Source: Bacteroidota bacterium
GTDB taxonomy: Bacteria > Bacteroidota > Bacteroidia > Bacteroidales > Cfx3-03
Direction of reading: 5' to 3'
DNA length: 64,000 nucleotides
Assembly: GCA_013390605.1 (NCBI GenBank)
Contig: JACAUB010000001.1
Span: 3,579,678-3,643,677, forward strand
Shown here: positions 54,882-63,215 of the stretch, piece by piece
How positions within the stretch are numbered: position 1 is the stretch's first letter
Layout: the number at the start of each line of letters is the position of its first letter
Notes under the pieces: generated by a model
Databases searched by the model: none
The model's input: the letters and a program-made list of their open reading frames with translations, nothing else
What the model was told of the DNA's origin: nothing
Translations under genes and position numbers: made by a program

Positions 54882-56420
54882 ATGAAATCCATTTTATTAA
54901 AAAGAAATAATCTGATACTGGCAGGTTTTGTATTCGTTAAATTCATTCTACAATATCTGTTGATCAGTCCGGCATATGATCTGCAAAGAGATGAATATCT
55001 TCATCTCGATCAGGCAAATCACCCTGCCTGGGGCTATATCTCTGTTCCTCCTGTCACTTCCTGGATTTCATATATCATTAAGCTGCTCGGGAACGATGTT
55101 TTTTGGGTTAAGTTTTTCCCTGCACTTTTCGGTGCCATGACAATCGTTGTAGTATGGAAAACAATTGAGGAATTAAAAGGGAAAACATTTGCACTTGTAT
55201 TGGCTGCTACAGCGTTATTGCTTTCGGTACTTTTAAGAATAAATATTTTATATCAACCTAATTCATTCGACATATTCTTCTGGACGTTAGTATACTATTT
55301 TATCATTAAATACATCAATTCAGAAAAATCACGATGGCTATATGCAACCGGAATAGCTGTTGCTTTTGGATTCTTAAGTAAATATAATATTGCGTTTCTG
55401 ATATTGGGTCTACTTCCCGCTATATTATTAACGAAGCACAGAACGACTTTTTTTAATAAAAATTTGTATTTCAGTGCACTAATTACTTTTTTCATCATTC
55501 TTCCCAATCTGTTATGGCAGGTAGAAAATCATTTTCCAACTATCCGACAATTGCAGGAATTAGCCGATACCCAACTTGTACATGTCAATCGTTTCGACTT
55601 TTTGAAGGATCAACTCTTGTTTTTTATAAGTTCACTCTTCGTCATCCTTGCAGCTTTTATTGCCCTTATCTTCTATAAGCCCTTTAGAAAATACCAACTA
55701 TTTCTTTGGAGCTATATCTTTACAATCATACTATTCATTTTTTTTAAAGCAAAGAGCTATTATGCCATTGGTTTATACCCTATCTTAATTGCTTTTGGCG
55801 CAGTCTATCTGGAAGAAATATTCAAGTCCGGCTGGAAAAAATATTTACGTCCAATATCCATTGTGCTTATTCTTATTCAATCTATACCAATTTTCTTATT
55901 TGCTATGCCCATCCAGGGTCCTGAGCAGATACAAAAAAGCTTGCCCCGATATAAAAGTATTGGCCTTTTGCGTTGGGAAGATGGGAAAGATCATAATATG
56001 CCACAGGATTTTGCCGATATGCTTGGGTGGAGTGAATTAGCAAAAAAGGTTGACGACACTTACCGTAAGATAACCGACAAAGAAAATACGTTGGTCTATT
56101 GTGATAATTATGGACAAGCTGGAGCTATAAATTATTATTCAACTTTCAAAAACATCCATGCCATATCATACAACGCAGACTATATTAATTGGATCCCACT
56201 GGATAAGCCCATCAAGAATGTAATTCTCATCAAAGACGTGTATGATCGTGACCCGTTAAGACAAAAAGAGAAACCATTGTTCGATTCTACCTCTATCGTT
56301 GGAAAAATTGAAAATCCGTATGCAAGGGAATTAGGAACGACCATTTATCTATTAAAAGGTGCAAAGACAAACATCAATCGCATAATTGCAAAAGAAGTTG
56401 TGGAACGTAAAAATCATTAA
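54882..56420 (+). CDS. GT39-type membrane glycosyltransferase (ArnT/PMT-like)
   Basis: 512 residues. The first luminal loop has DLQRDEYLHLDQANHPAWGYISVPP with the Asp37-Glu38 pair expected of the PMT/ArnT catalytic loop. About ten membrane helices follow, then a soluble C-terminal domain (from about residue 390). Such enzymes move a sugar from a polyprenyl-phosphate donor to lipid A, protein or another acceptor on the periplasmic side. The donor and acceptor are unknown. The stop overlaps the region just ahead of the SGNH esterase gene, 43 bases on, so the two may act on the same glycoconjugate. Confidence 0.85.
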   Translation: MKSILLKRNNLILAGFVFVKFILQYLLISPAYDLQRDEYLHLDQANHPAWGYISVPPVTSWISYIIKLLGNDVFWVKFFPALFGAMTIVVVWKTIEELKGKTFALVLAATALLLSVLLRINILYQPNSFDIFFWTLVYYFIIKYINSEKSRWLYATGIAVAFGFLSKYNIAFLILGLLPAILLTKHRTTFFNKNLYFSALITFFIILPNLLWQVENHFPTIRQLQELADTQLVHVNRFDFLKDQLLFFISSLFVILAAFIALIFYKPFRKYQLFLWSYIFTIILFIFFKAKSYYAIGLYPILIAFGAVYLEEIFKSGWKKYLRPISIVLILIQSIPIFLFAMPIQGPEQIQKSLPRYKSIGLLRWEDGKDHNMPQDFADMLGWSELAKKVDDTYRKITDKENTLVYCDNYGQAGAINYYSTFKNIHAISYNADYINWIPLDKPIKNVILIKDVYDRDPLRQKEKPLFDSTSIVGKIENPYARELGTTIYLLKGAKTNINRIIAKEVVERKNH

Positions 56421-56463
56421 TACCTTTGCGTTAACAGAACTGATATTAGCCATAGCCGAAACC

Positions 56464-57132
56464 ATGAAGCAGATTACACTTAAAATATTTATACTTTTCA
56501 TTATACTTGCACTATGTGGCAATTTAAAAGCTCAACAACCCCGCTATTATAATGATATTCAGAAATTCAAAAAACAGGACAGCATAAAGATGCCCCAAAA
56601 GAATGCTATTCTGTTTATTGGAAGTTCTTCTTTTACCAAGTGGACAGATGTACAGACTTATTTTCCAGGCTACACCATCATCAATCGTGCTTTTGGAGGA
56701 TCAACGCTTCCGGAAGTTATTGGATACGCCAACGAGATTATTTTTCCATACCATCCTAAGCAGGTTATCATCTATTGTGGTGAAAACGATCTAGCCTCTT
56801 CAGATACAATTACACCAACTATCGTTCTAAATCGGTTCAAACAATTATTTGAGATCATCAGAAACAAATCGGGGAATATTCATATCGCTTATGTTTCAAT
56901 AAAACCAAGTCCCATCAGAAAAAAGAACCAGATAAAAGCTGAACAAGCCAATGAGTTGATCCATAAATTTCTGAAGACAAAAGCTAAAACAGCATTTATA
57001 GATGTATATCATTCAATGCTATTAAAAGAGCGAAATATCAATGGTGAAATCTTTACGTCGGATAGTTTGCACATGAATGCCAAAGGATACGCCATCTGGC
57101 AAAAGGCTATACAACCTTATTTACTAAAATAA
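56464..57132 (+). CDS. Secreted SGNH/GDSL-type esterase, second copy
   Basis: 222 residues with a signal peptide (LKIFILFIILALCGNLKAQ). SGNH blocks: ILFIGSSSFTKW with the Ser nucleophile, NRAFGGSTLPE with Gly, YCGENDLASS with Asn, and TSDSLHMNAKGY with Asp-x-x-His. I chose ATG 56464 since an upstream in-frame start at 56386 would overlap the end of the glycosyltransferase gene and hide the signal. It is distinct from the copy at 6292-6951. Likely a carbohydrate or lysophospholipid esterase in the periplasm. Confidence 0.85.
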   Translation: MKQITLKIFILFIILALCGNLKAQQPRYYNDIQKFKKQDSIKMPQKNAILFIGSSSFTKWTDVQTYFPGYTIINRAFGGSTLPEVIGYANEIIFPYHPKQVIIYCGENDLASSDTITPTIVLNRFKQLFEIIRNKSGNIHIAYVSIKPSPIRKKNQIKAEQANELIHKFLKTKAKTAFIDVYHSMLLKERNINGEIFTSDSLHMNAKGYAIWQKAIQPYLLK

Positions 57133-57780
57133 TATTTTTCATTTTCCTGATATACTTGTCATTATTAGTAAAAAAGGGAGATAATTTCTGCTGACACTAT
57201 TTTGAATACCGCTTGATAAAGTAGACCTATCACTACTCAAATATTCAGTGACAATAAGTATATAATGGTTCATGAATTCCAGATGCGTTTGATTTGCTTG
57301 CGCTATCCTTCCGCCATGCCTCCACTAATTAGTGGGAGGCATGGCGGAAGGATAGCGGAGTCACGCCGGACTCATGCCGGACCCAAGGACTGTAATACTA
57401 CTGATAAGTAGATACTTAACCTAAGTTAAATGAGAGAAAAAGAATAAATTTGATTATATAAACCTGATTATAAATATATTAAGATCAATTTTCATCTAAA
57501 TTATAATTAATATTTTCAAAATAATCAGATAACACTGTACATAGCCGCAACTTCATTTCTGCTGAATATAAATCATCATCTTTCCCAAAAGGAATGAATA
57601 ACAAAACTACTATTTCCAGAAGTTGAAAGCAATTTATACATGGTTAAATTAATACTAAAAACTTTCTTTTCTTTTTTTATATCCATGACAAGATTATCAG
57701 TATTTTAGCCTGAAATTGAGTTGATTCACCGATAATCAGGCTCTTCTTTTAAGCAGTTCAAAATCGAAAATCATTTACTG
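57133..57780. other. 648-bp intergenic region with a large palindrome
   Basis: AT-rich spacer apart from the GC-rich palindrome at 57301-57357 and the following GCCGGAC repeats (57364-57382). I see no convincing gene. One 48-codon frame (57265-57411) simply reads through the palindrome. No clear promoter for the kinase gene at 57781. Confidence 0.5.
57301..57357. repeat. 57-bp GC-rich near-perfect palindrome
   Basis: Arms 57301-57326 and 57331-57357 are complementary throughout except for one extra G, around a 4-base AATT centre. The core is CCGCCATGCCTCC / GGAGGCATGGCGG. It is much richer in GC than its surroundings. No T-run follows, so it is not a normal terminator. It is flanked on the right by GAGTC-ACGCCG-GACTC and a repeated GCCGGAC. 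It resembles a REP/BIME- or MITE-like element. Confidence 0.85.
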
Positions 57781-58674
57781 ATGAAACGAATCTTTATCAT
57801 AGGAGGCACCACATTCGATCATATCGTTTCGTTGCCAGATTTTCCTGAACCCGTACCTCAAACTATTCATCAGGCTCCATTTCATGAAGCGACAGGTTCT
57901 ACTGGATCGGGCAAAGCATTGTGTCTAACAAAACTAGGTATACCGAACACGCTTTACGCTGTTTTGGGAAACGATTTTTACGGACAGAAAATTATTGAAC
58001 ACCTTGAAAAAGAAAAAGTAGATTTCATTTACGACTTCGACCCTAAAGGCACCGAACGTCATTTCAATATCATGGATGCACAAGGTGGTCGCATCTCTAT
58101 TTTCATTACTCAATCTTCCGAATTTCCTGATATTGATCTACAAATGATTGAAGATGTGATTCTGGAAAGTGATATTATTGTATTGAATATCATTTCGTAT
58201 TGCAAACAGTTTATTCCGATTTTATCCCAATATAATAAACCGATTTGGACTGATCTGCACGATTACACTGAAGGAAATGTTTACCATCAACCCTTTATCG
58301 AAGCGTCTGATTATATATTTCTAAGCTCAGATAATCTTAGTGATTACAAACAAGTGATGCAAGATTTTATATTTCAGGGAAAGGAATTGGTGGTCTGTAC
58401 ACATGGAAAAAGGGGAGCCACAGCATTGACGAAACAAGGTAAATGGATTGAGGAACCTGCTCTATCGGGTTTTGCAATTACCGACACCAATGGAGCCGGA
58501 GATAATTTCTTTGCAGGTTTCCTATATGCGTATCTTAAAAATGAACCTATTGAAAACTGCATGAAATATGGGGCATTGAGCGGCGCATATTGTATAACAT
58601 CAAAACAACTGGTCTACGAGAAGCTATCTGCGCCATTTTTGGAACAGGAATTCAAAAATTTTCATTCAAAATAA
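57781..58674 (+). CDS. PfkB-family carbohydrate kinase
   Basis: 297 residues of the ribokinase/PfkB fold. The N-terminal sugar-binding part has FIIGGTTFDHIVSLPDFPEP and TGSTGSGKALCLTKLGIP. The C-terminal signature DTNGAGDNFFAGFLYAYL holds the anion hole and the catalytic Asp of the GAGD motif. It phosphorylates a sugar or sugar-like metabolite with ATP; ribose, fructose or 2-keto-3-deoxygluconate are possible and cannot be distinguished here. It is transcribed alone, convergent with rocD. Confidence 0.85.
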   Translation: MKRIFIIGGTTFDHIVSLPDFPEPVPQTIHQAPFHEATGSTGSGKALCLTKLGIPNTLYAVLGNDFYGQKIIEHLEKEKVDFIYDFDPKGTERHFNIMDAQGGRISIFITQSSEFPDIDLQMIEDVILESDIIVLNIISYCKQFIPILSQYNKPIWTDLHDYTEGNVYHQPFIEASDYIFLSSDNLSDYKQVMQDFIFQGKELVVCTHGKRGATALTKQGKWIEEPALSGFAITDTNGAGDNFFAGFLYAYLKNEPIENCMKYGALSGAYCITSKQLVYEKLSAPFLEQEFKNFHSK

Positions 58675-58682
58675 CTGATTAT

Positions 58683-58714
58683 AAAAAAGGCAGGCCGGAA
58701 AAGATCCAGCCTGC
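58683..58714 (-). terminator. Terminator of rocD
   Basis: Stem GCAGGCCGGA / TCCAGCCTGC with one mismatch. On the minus strand it is followed by a run of T. It lies 23 bases past the rocD stop and may also serve the convergent kinase gene. Confidence 0.65.
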
Positions 58715-58736
58715 TCTTCTACCTATAAAACTATAC

Positions 58737-59957
58737 TTAAAACGAAAGAATAGAAGTCTCAATCCGTTTAATAGCATCCCTTAATTGTAATTCTGTAATA
58801 ACTAAAGGAGGAGCAAAACGAATGATATGTTGATGCGTTGGTTTAGCGAGAACTCCATTCTCTTTCATCTTCAAACATACATCCCAAGCCTCTTTTCCAT
58901 TGGTTGGGTGTATTACGATTGCATTTAAGAGTCCTTTTCCTCTAACGAGTTCAATCATGGGTGATTTAATTTTCCGAATTTCTTTGCGGAAAATCTCGCC
59001 TAAAGTTTCGGCTCTCTCTGCAAGGCCTTCTTCTTTTACAACCTGAAGCGCAGCAATAGCAACACGACAAGCAACAGGGTTTCCTCCAAAAGTAGATCCA
59101 TGTTCGCCAGGTTTAATGGTAAGCATAATTTCATCATCGGCAAGCACAGCCGAAACCGGCATCACGCCACCTGAAAGTGCTTTACCAAGAATTAAAATAT
59201 CAGGACGGACATTCTCGTGGTCGCAAGCCAATAACCTTCCGGTACGACCTATTCCAGTCTGAACTTCGTCGGCAATAAATAATACTTTTTTGGCTTTACA
59301 CAATTCGGCAGCTTTTGCCAGATAACCATCATCCGGAACGTAAACACCTGCCTCCCCCTGAATAGGTTCTACGATAAATCCGGCTACATTCGGATCTTCA
59401 AGAGCCTCTTCGAGGGCAGCGGTATTGTTATAGGGTATAGAAATAAACCCTGGTGTAAACGGGCCAAATCCACTATAGGAATCTGGATCGCTCGACATTG
59501 AGATAATCGTAATGGTACGGCCATGGAAATTACCTTCGCAGACAATAATTTTGGCCTGATTTTCGGGAATTCCCTTTTTCAGATATGCCCACTTACGACA
59601 AAGCTTCAAGGCAGTTTCATCGGCTTCGGCACCACTATTCATTGGTAAAACTTTGTCATACCCAAAGTATTCTGTAATATACTTTTCGTAAACACCGAGA
59701 CTATCGTTATAGAAAGCACGCGAGGTGAGAGTGAGCACCTGAGCTTGTTCTATGAGTGCGTTTACGATTTTAGGATGACAATGGCCTTGATTTACAGCAG
59801 AATATGCAGACAGAAAATCATAATACTGCTTTCCATCTACATCCCAGAGAAACGGACCCTTACCGCGTGATAGTACCACGGGCAATGGGTGATAGTTATG
59901 AGCTCCATATTGCTCTTCGAGTTCTATGGCAACTTCGGATGTGATCAGTTCAGTCAT
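58737..59957 (-). CDS. rocD: Ornithine aminotransferase
   Basis: 406 residues of class III aminotransferases. [46 protein letters not shown] is the ornithine aminotransferase N-terminus. The PLP site shows [12 protein letters not shown], Asp230 in [14 protein letters not shown] and the Schiff-base Lys259 in [24 protein letters not shown] completes the signature. It converts ornithine and 2-oxoglutarate to glutamate semialdehyde and glutamate. Full length; monocistronic. Confidence 0.95.
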   Translation of the reverse strand: MTELITSEVAIELEEQYGAHNYHPLPVVLSRGKGPFLWDVDGKQYYDFLSAYSAVNQGHCHPKIVNALIEQAQVLTLTSRAFYNDSLGVYEKYITEYFGYDKVLPMNSGAEADETALKLCRKWAYLKKGIPENQAKIIVCEGNFHGRTITIISMSSDPDSYSGFGPFTPGFISIPYNNTAALEEALEDPNVAGFIVEPIQGEAGVYVPDDGYLAKAAELCKAKKVLFIADEVQTGIGRTGRLLACDHENVRPDILILGKALSGGVMPVSAVLADDEIMLTIKPGEHGSTFGGNPVACRVAIAALQVVKEEGLAERAETLGEIFRKEIRKIKSPMIELVRGKGLLNAIVIHPTNGKEAWDVCLKMKENGVLAKPTHQHIIRFAPPLVITELQLRDAIKRIETSILSF

Positions 59958-60000
59958 GTCAATCGATTTTTGTATTCAAATTTTAGTCAGATCAGTGCTA

Positions 60001-60008
60001 CAAAATTA
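60001..60008 (-). promoter_or_regulatory. Candidate -7 box for rocD
   Basis: TAATTTTG on the minus strand, 43 bases upstream of the start codon. Confidence 0.4.
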
Positions 60009-60168
60009 TACTTTTAAAAATGCCATGAGCGTTTTTCTGTAATTTATATTCATTATTCATAAATTTTATTTTAAACTCTTTTCAGGCAGTAAATCAGACA
60101 GTTTACTTAATTGTGAATTTAATTTTAAAAAAATATTAATTAATCGCATTAAGGCATATTAATTTTTG

Positions 60169-60176
60169 TATTTTTG
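60169..60176 (+). promoter_or_regulatory. Candidate -7 box for the DnaB-like gene
   Basis: TATTTTTG matches TAnnTTTG, 32 bases upstream of the ATG. Confidence 0.35.
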
Positions 60177-60208
60177 AGTTTACCATAACCCCCTAAAATC
60201 TGTGTTGT

Positions 60209-61120
60209 ATGGAAAAAGAGACATTGGAACTAACAGAGCCTTCAGGGGTGTTTGTGTTTACCAGCATCCGAGATGTGGTAAACCAAACACTGCATAATTC
60301 TATTTTCGAGAATACAATTGCCGAGAACCTGTCAGGCATTTCAAGCGGATTTAAAAAGCTTGATCATTTAACGGGAGGATTTCATCCCGCAGAATTTACC
60401 CTAGTGGGAGTTCGTCCGAGTATGGGCAAAACAGCCTTTTTACTTTCCCTCCTTTTTAATATCGCCGTTACTGGCAAAACAAAAACAGCAGTCTTCAGTT
60501 CCGAAAGATCTTCCAAAAAGCTAGTCCAACGCTTAATCGAAAGTGAAACCGGTATGTCACTCGAAAAACTGCGACAGGCAAAATTAAAAGACAGTGATAA
60601 AGAACATTTACACGCGCTGATCGGTAGTATTGCTAATGCAGGTATTTTATTTGACGACAGTCAGGATTTATCTGTTTATGATGTCATCGAACGTTGCCGT
60701 GCTATGGTAAACGAGCAAAAAGTTGAGATTATCATGGTGGATTATCTCGAATCATTCCTCAAACATATTTTTGAGTCTGATGAACGCAAAATTATGTTAG
60801 ACAGAGTTACTGAAGCAATGCAACAGCTCGCTATTGAATTAAATGTTCCTGTTATTCTCTTCTCGAAAGTTGAAAAAACCGGTACTATTTCAACCGGGAA
60901 GCTTCACTTAACACTCGAAGATGTACCGGCTGTTATTAGAGAAACTGCTGATAGTATTATTTTGATTGATCGTCCTTATGTAGATCAGGTTAGTAAAGAT
61001 GAAAAATGTAAACACGGATGCGCAGAATTAATCGTAGCAAAAAATCCGCAACTAAAAGAAACGGCTTCTATCTCTGTCAGATTTCTTGACAGCATCGATA
61101 AATTCGTTGATTTTGAATAA
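60209..61120 (+). CDS. Reduced DnaB-like RecA-fold ATPase
   Basis: 303 residues corresponding only to the C-terminal helicase domain of DnaB. It opens GISSGFKKLDHLTGGFHPAEFTLVGVRPSMGKTAF with Walker A Lys74-Thr75. The FSSER segment keeps the catalytic Glu99 of the DnaB FSLEM motif, and VEIIMVDYLESF is Walker B (Asp178). The DnaB QLSR-type arginine element is replaced by LFSKVEKTG, and the N-terminal primase-binding domain is missing. It is therefore not the replicative helicase. Such short homologues occur in Bacteroidota with unknown function. Single gene with its own promoter and terminator. Confidence 0.75.
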   Translation: MEKETLELTEPSGVFVFTSIRDVVNQTLHNSIFENTIAENLSGISSGFKKLDHLTGGFHPAEFTLVGVRPSMGKTAFLLSLLFNIAVTGKTKTAVFSSERSSKKLVQRLIESETGMSLEKLRQAKLKDSDKEHLHALIGSIANAGILFDDSQDLSVYDVIERCRAMVNEQKVEIIMVDYLESFLKHIFESDERKIMLDRVTEAMQQLAIELNVPVILFSKVEKTGTISTGKLHLTLEDVPAVIRETADSIILIDRPYVDQVSKDEKCKHGCAELIVAKNPQLKETASISVRFLDSIDKFVDFE

Positions 61121-61137
61121 AAATCAGGATCAAAAAT

Positions 61138-61181
61138 AAAAAAAGGTGGTTGTCTGCATTGAAAGACAATCACCTTTTTTT
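61138..61181. terminator. Terminator after the DnaB-like gene
   Basis: A perfect 14-bp stem AAAGGTGGTTGTCT / AGACAATCACCTTT has a run of A before it and seven T after it. Confidence 0.9.
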
Positions 61182-61252
61182 ATTCATTATTGCTTCTTAA
61201 TCACCTTCTTTTACAATTTTTAACACTTTTAAACCAGTTAAACTCCTTCATC

Positions 61253-61285
61253 TTTGCAAGGATTGGGTAAATGAACGTAAATTTG
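61253..61285 (+). promoter_or_regulatory. Promoter of the RDD-nspC operon
   Basis: TTTG (61253-61256), a 21-base spacer and TAAATTTG (61278-61285) match the Bacteroidota -33/-7 consensus. The start would be near 61292, 72 bases ahead of the first gene. Confidence 0.6.
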
Positions 61286-61363
61286 CATACGAGTTGTTGA
61301 ACTGATTTGTTTATGGCTTTTGATAAACGAGCAGACTGAATCATCATTTATAATAAATCGAAT

Positions 61364-61921
61364 ATGACCATGCAAACAATTATTAATGAGAAACCGGAAT
61401 ATAATTATACTAACTTCTGGGTTAGAGCAGCTGCCTTACTGATAGATATGATCATTTTAGGTATTCTCTTCAAGCTGATTAATCTTTTGTTCGGGCTTTT
61501 TCTTCCCCTCAATTTAGGTCTTGAAAATTTCACATCTGATGATGGGGAATTGGTTTTTCAGGGATTCTTTAACTGGAGTATTCTAACTTTTATAGTTTTA
61601 AAAATCACTGCCTTCTGGCTCTATTACGCATTAATGGAATCGCGATTAGGAGCTACTGTTGGAAAATATATCCTTAATATCCGCGTTACTGACGAAAATT
61701 GTGCTTTTCTGTCATTCAAGAAAGCTTCGGGCCATGCATTTGCTCGCCTCCTCTCTATTATTCCATTTTTAACCGGCTACCTGATGGCTTTATTTACAGA
61801 GAAGAATCAAACATTGCACGATCTGTTAATCGACTGTATTGTTATTCCAAAATACCAAGTTACGCATCATCAGATTTTTAGTGAAGATGTTACTGCCTCT
61901 CAAGAAATCAATAATCTATAA
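61364..61921 (+). CDS. RDD-family membrane protein
   Basis: 185 residues. NFWVRAAALLIDMIILGILFKLI contains the Arg and Asp residues that name the family. A second helix is SILTFIVLKITAFWLYYALMES, then RLGATVGKYILNIRVTDENC and a third helix with the C-terminal DQTLHDLL-like motif (NQTLHDLLIDCIVI). RDD proteins are small inner-membrane proteins, some acting in Na+/H+ exchange, most uncharacterised. It is followed by nspC with a 14-base gap, so the two are co-transcribed. Confidence 0.88.
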   Translation: MTMQTIINEKPEYNYTNFWVRAAALLIDMIILGILFKLINLLFGLFLPLNLGLENFTSDDGELVFQGFFNWSILTFIVLKITAFWLYYALMESRLGATVGKYILNIRVTDENCAFLSFKKASGHAFARLLSIIPFLTGYLMALFTEKNQTLHDLLIDCIVIPKYQVTHHQIFSEDVTASQEINNL

Positions 61922-61935
61922 TCAAAGAATACCCA

Positions 61936-63081
61936 ATGGCTATCGACTTTTCAAAGATTCCTTCCCCATGCTATGTTTTAGAAGAACAACGTCTGCGTAA
62001 TAATCTGGAATTAATACGCGATGTAAAAGAACGAAGTGGTGCGAAGATTATTCTTGCATTCAAGGGGTTTGCCATGTGGGGAGCCTTTCCGATATTGAAT
62101 GAATATGGGTTTACAGAAGCTACTGCCAGTTCGCTGGCAGAAGCCCGCCTGGCCGTTGAAGAGATGGGGTCACCTGCTCACACCTATGCACCCGTCTATA
62201 CGAATGATGATATTGATGACATTATCAAGTTAAGCAGCCATATTACGTTTAACTCGTTGACGCAATACAACCGTTTTCTTCCAGCTATAAAAGCAATAGA
62301 TAAAAAGGTTTCACTTGGATTAAGGGTTAATCCCGAATATTCTGAAGTGACTACCGACTTATATAATCCTTGTGCCACAGGCTCGCGATTAGGAATACTG
62401 GCTTCACAGCTTAGTGACAACTTACCTGCCGAAATTGAAGGATTGCATTTCCATGCATTGTGTGAATCGAACCCGGAAGAATTACAAAAAGTATTATTCT
62501 CTTTTGAAGAACGCTTTGCCAAATATTTACCAAGCCTTAAGTGGGTTAACTTTGGTGGTGGTCATTTGATGACTCGTAAAGGCTATAATATTGAATTACT
62601 CATTTCAATTATTCGCAGCTTTAAGAGTCGTTATCCCAACTTAGAAGTGATACTCGAACCCGGAAGTGCTTTTGCATGGGATACCGGCTATCTGGTATCT
62701 ACCATTGAAGACATAGTTGAAAATAATAGTATAAAAACAGCTATTCTAAATGTTTCGTTTACTGCTCATATGCCCGATTGCCTGGAAATGCCTTATAAAC
62801 CGGTTATTCTTGGAGCGATTGAAGAAACTGAAGGAGTTCCAACGTACAGAATGGGTGGAAATAGCTGTTTAGCTGGCGACTATATGGGGAATTGGTCGTT
62901 TATGAAACCGTTAGAAGTAGGTGATCGGATTATTTTTAATGATATGATTCATTACACTATGGTCAAAACATGTACCTTTAACGGCGTTAAACACCCTTCG
63001 ATCGGCATCTGGAACGAGCATGACGGATTTAAACTCTTGCGCGAGTTTGGATATGAGGATTATAAAAACAGGCTTTCATAA
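61936..63081 (+). CDS. nspC: Carboxynorspermidine decarboxylase
   Basis: 381 residues of the alanine-racemase-fold decarboxylase family. PLP binds Lys43 in IILAFKGFAMWG. FTEATASSLAEARLAVEEMG, GLHFHALCES and WVNFGGGHLMTRKGY follow, and GGNSCLAGDYMGNW brings the C-terminal active-site Cys. The enzyme makes norspermidine or, in most Bacteroidota, spermidine from carboxyspermidine. The partner carboxynorspermidine dehydrogenase gene is not in this window. Full length. Confidence 0.95.
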   Translation: MAIDFSKIPSPCYVLEEQRLRNNLELIRDVKERSGAKIILAFKGFAMWGAFPILNEYGFTEATASSLAEARLAVEEMGSPAHTYAPVYTNDDIDDIIKLSSHITFNSLTQYNRFLPAIKAIDKKVSLGLRVNPEYSEVTTDLYNPCATGSRLGILASQLSDNLPAEIEGLHFHALCESNPEELQKVLFSFEERFAKYLPSLKWVNFGGGHLMTRKGYNIELLISIIRSFKSRYPNLEVILEPGSAFAWDTGYLVSTIEDIVENNSIKTAILNVSFTAHMPDCLEMPYKPVILGAIEETEGVPTYRMGGNSCLAGDYMGNWSFMKPLEVGDRIIFNDMIHYTMVKTCTFNGVKHPSIGIWNEHDGFKLLREFGYEDYKNRLS

Positions 63082-63215
63082 GAGTTATCTTTTCTGCTGG
63101 GAAAAAACAGCCCTTATGAAATGAGCATGTTTTACAAACACAAACATTGTAGTAAATTTAATATGCGAGTTCCATCTGACCTATAAAAATAAATTATTTA
63201 CGAATGAAATACCGG

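Noticed and set aside
54806..54910. 34-codon frame overlapping the start of the GT39 gene
   Set aside because: It is very short, rich in Asn/Lys/Ile as any AT-rich sequence would be, and overlaps a good gene start.
57265..57411. A 48-codon plus-strand frame through the palindrome
   Set aside because: It is open only because the palindrome is GC-rich. It has no ribosome-binding site or recognisable protein and would encode the repeat itself.
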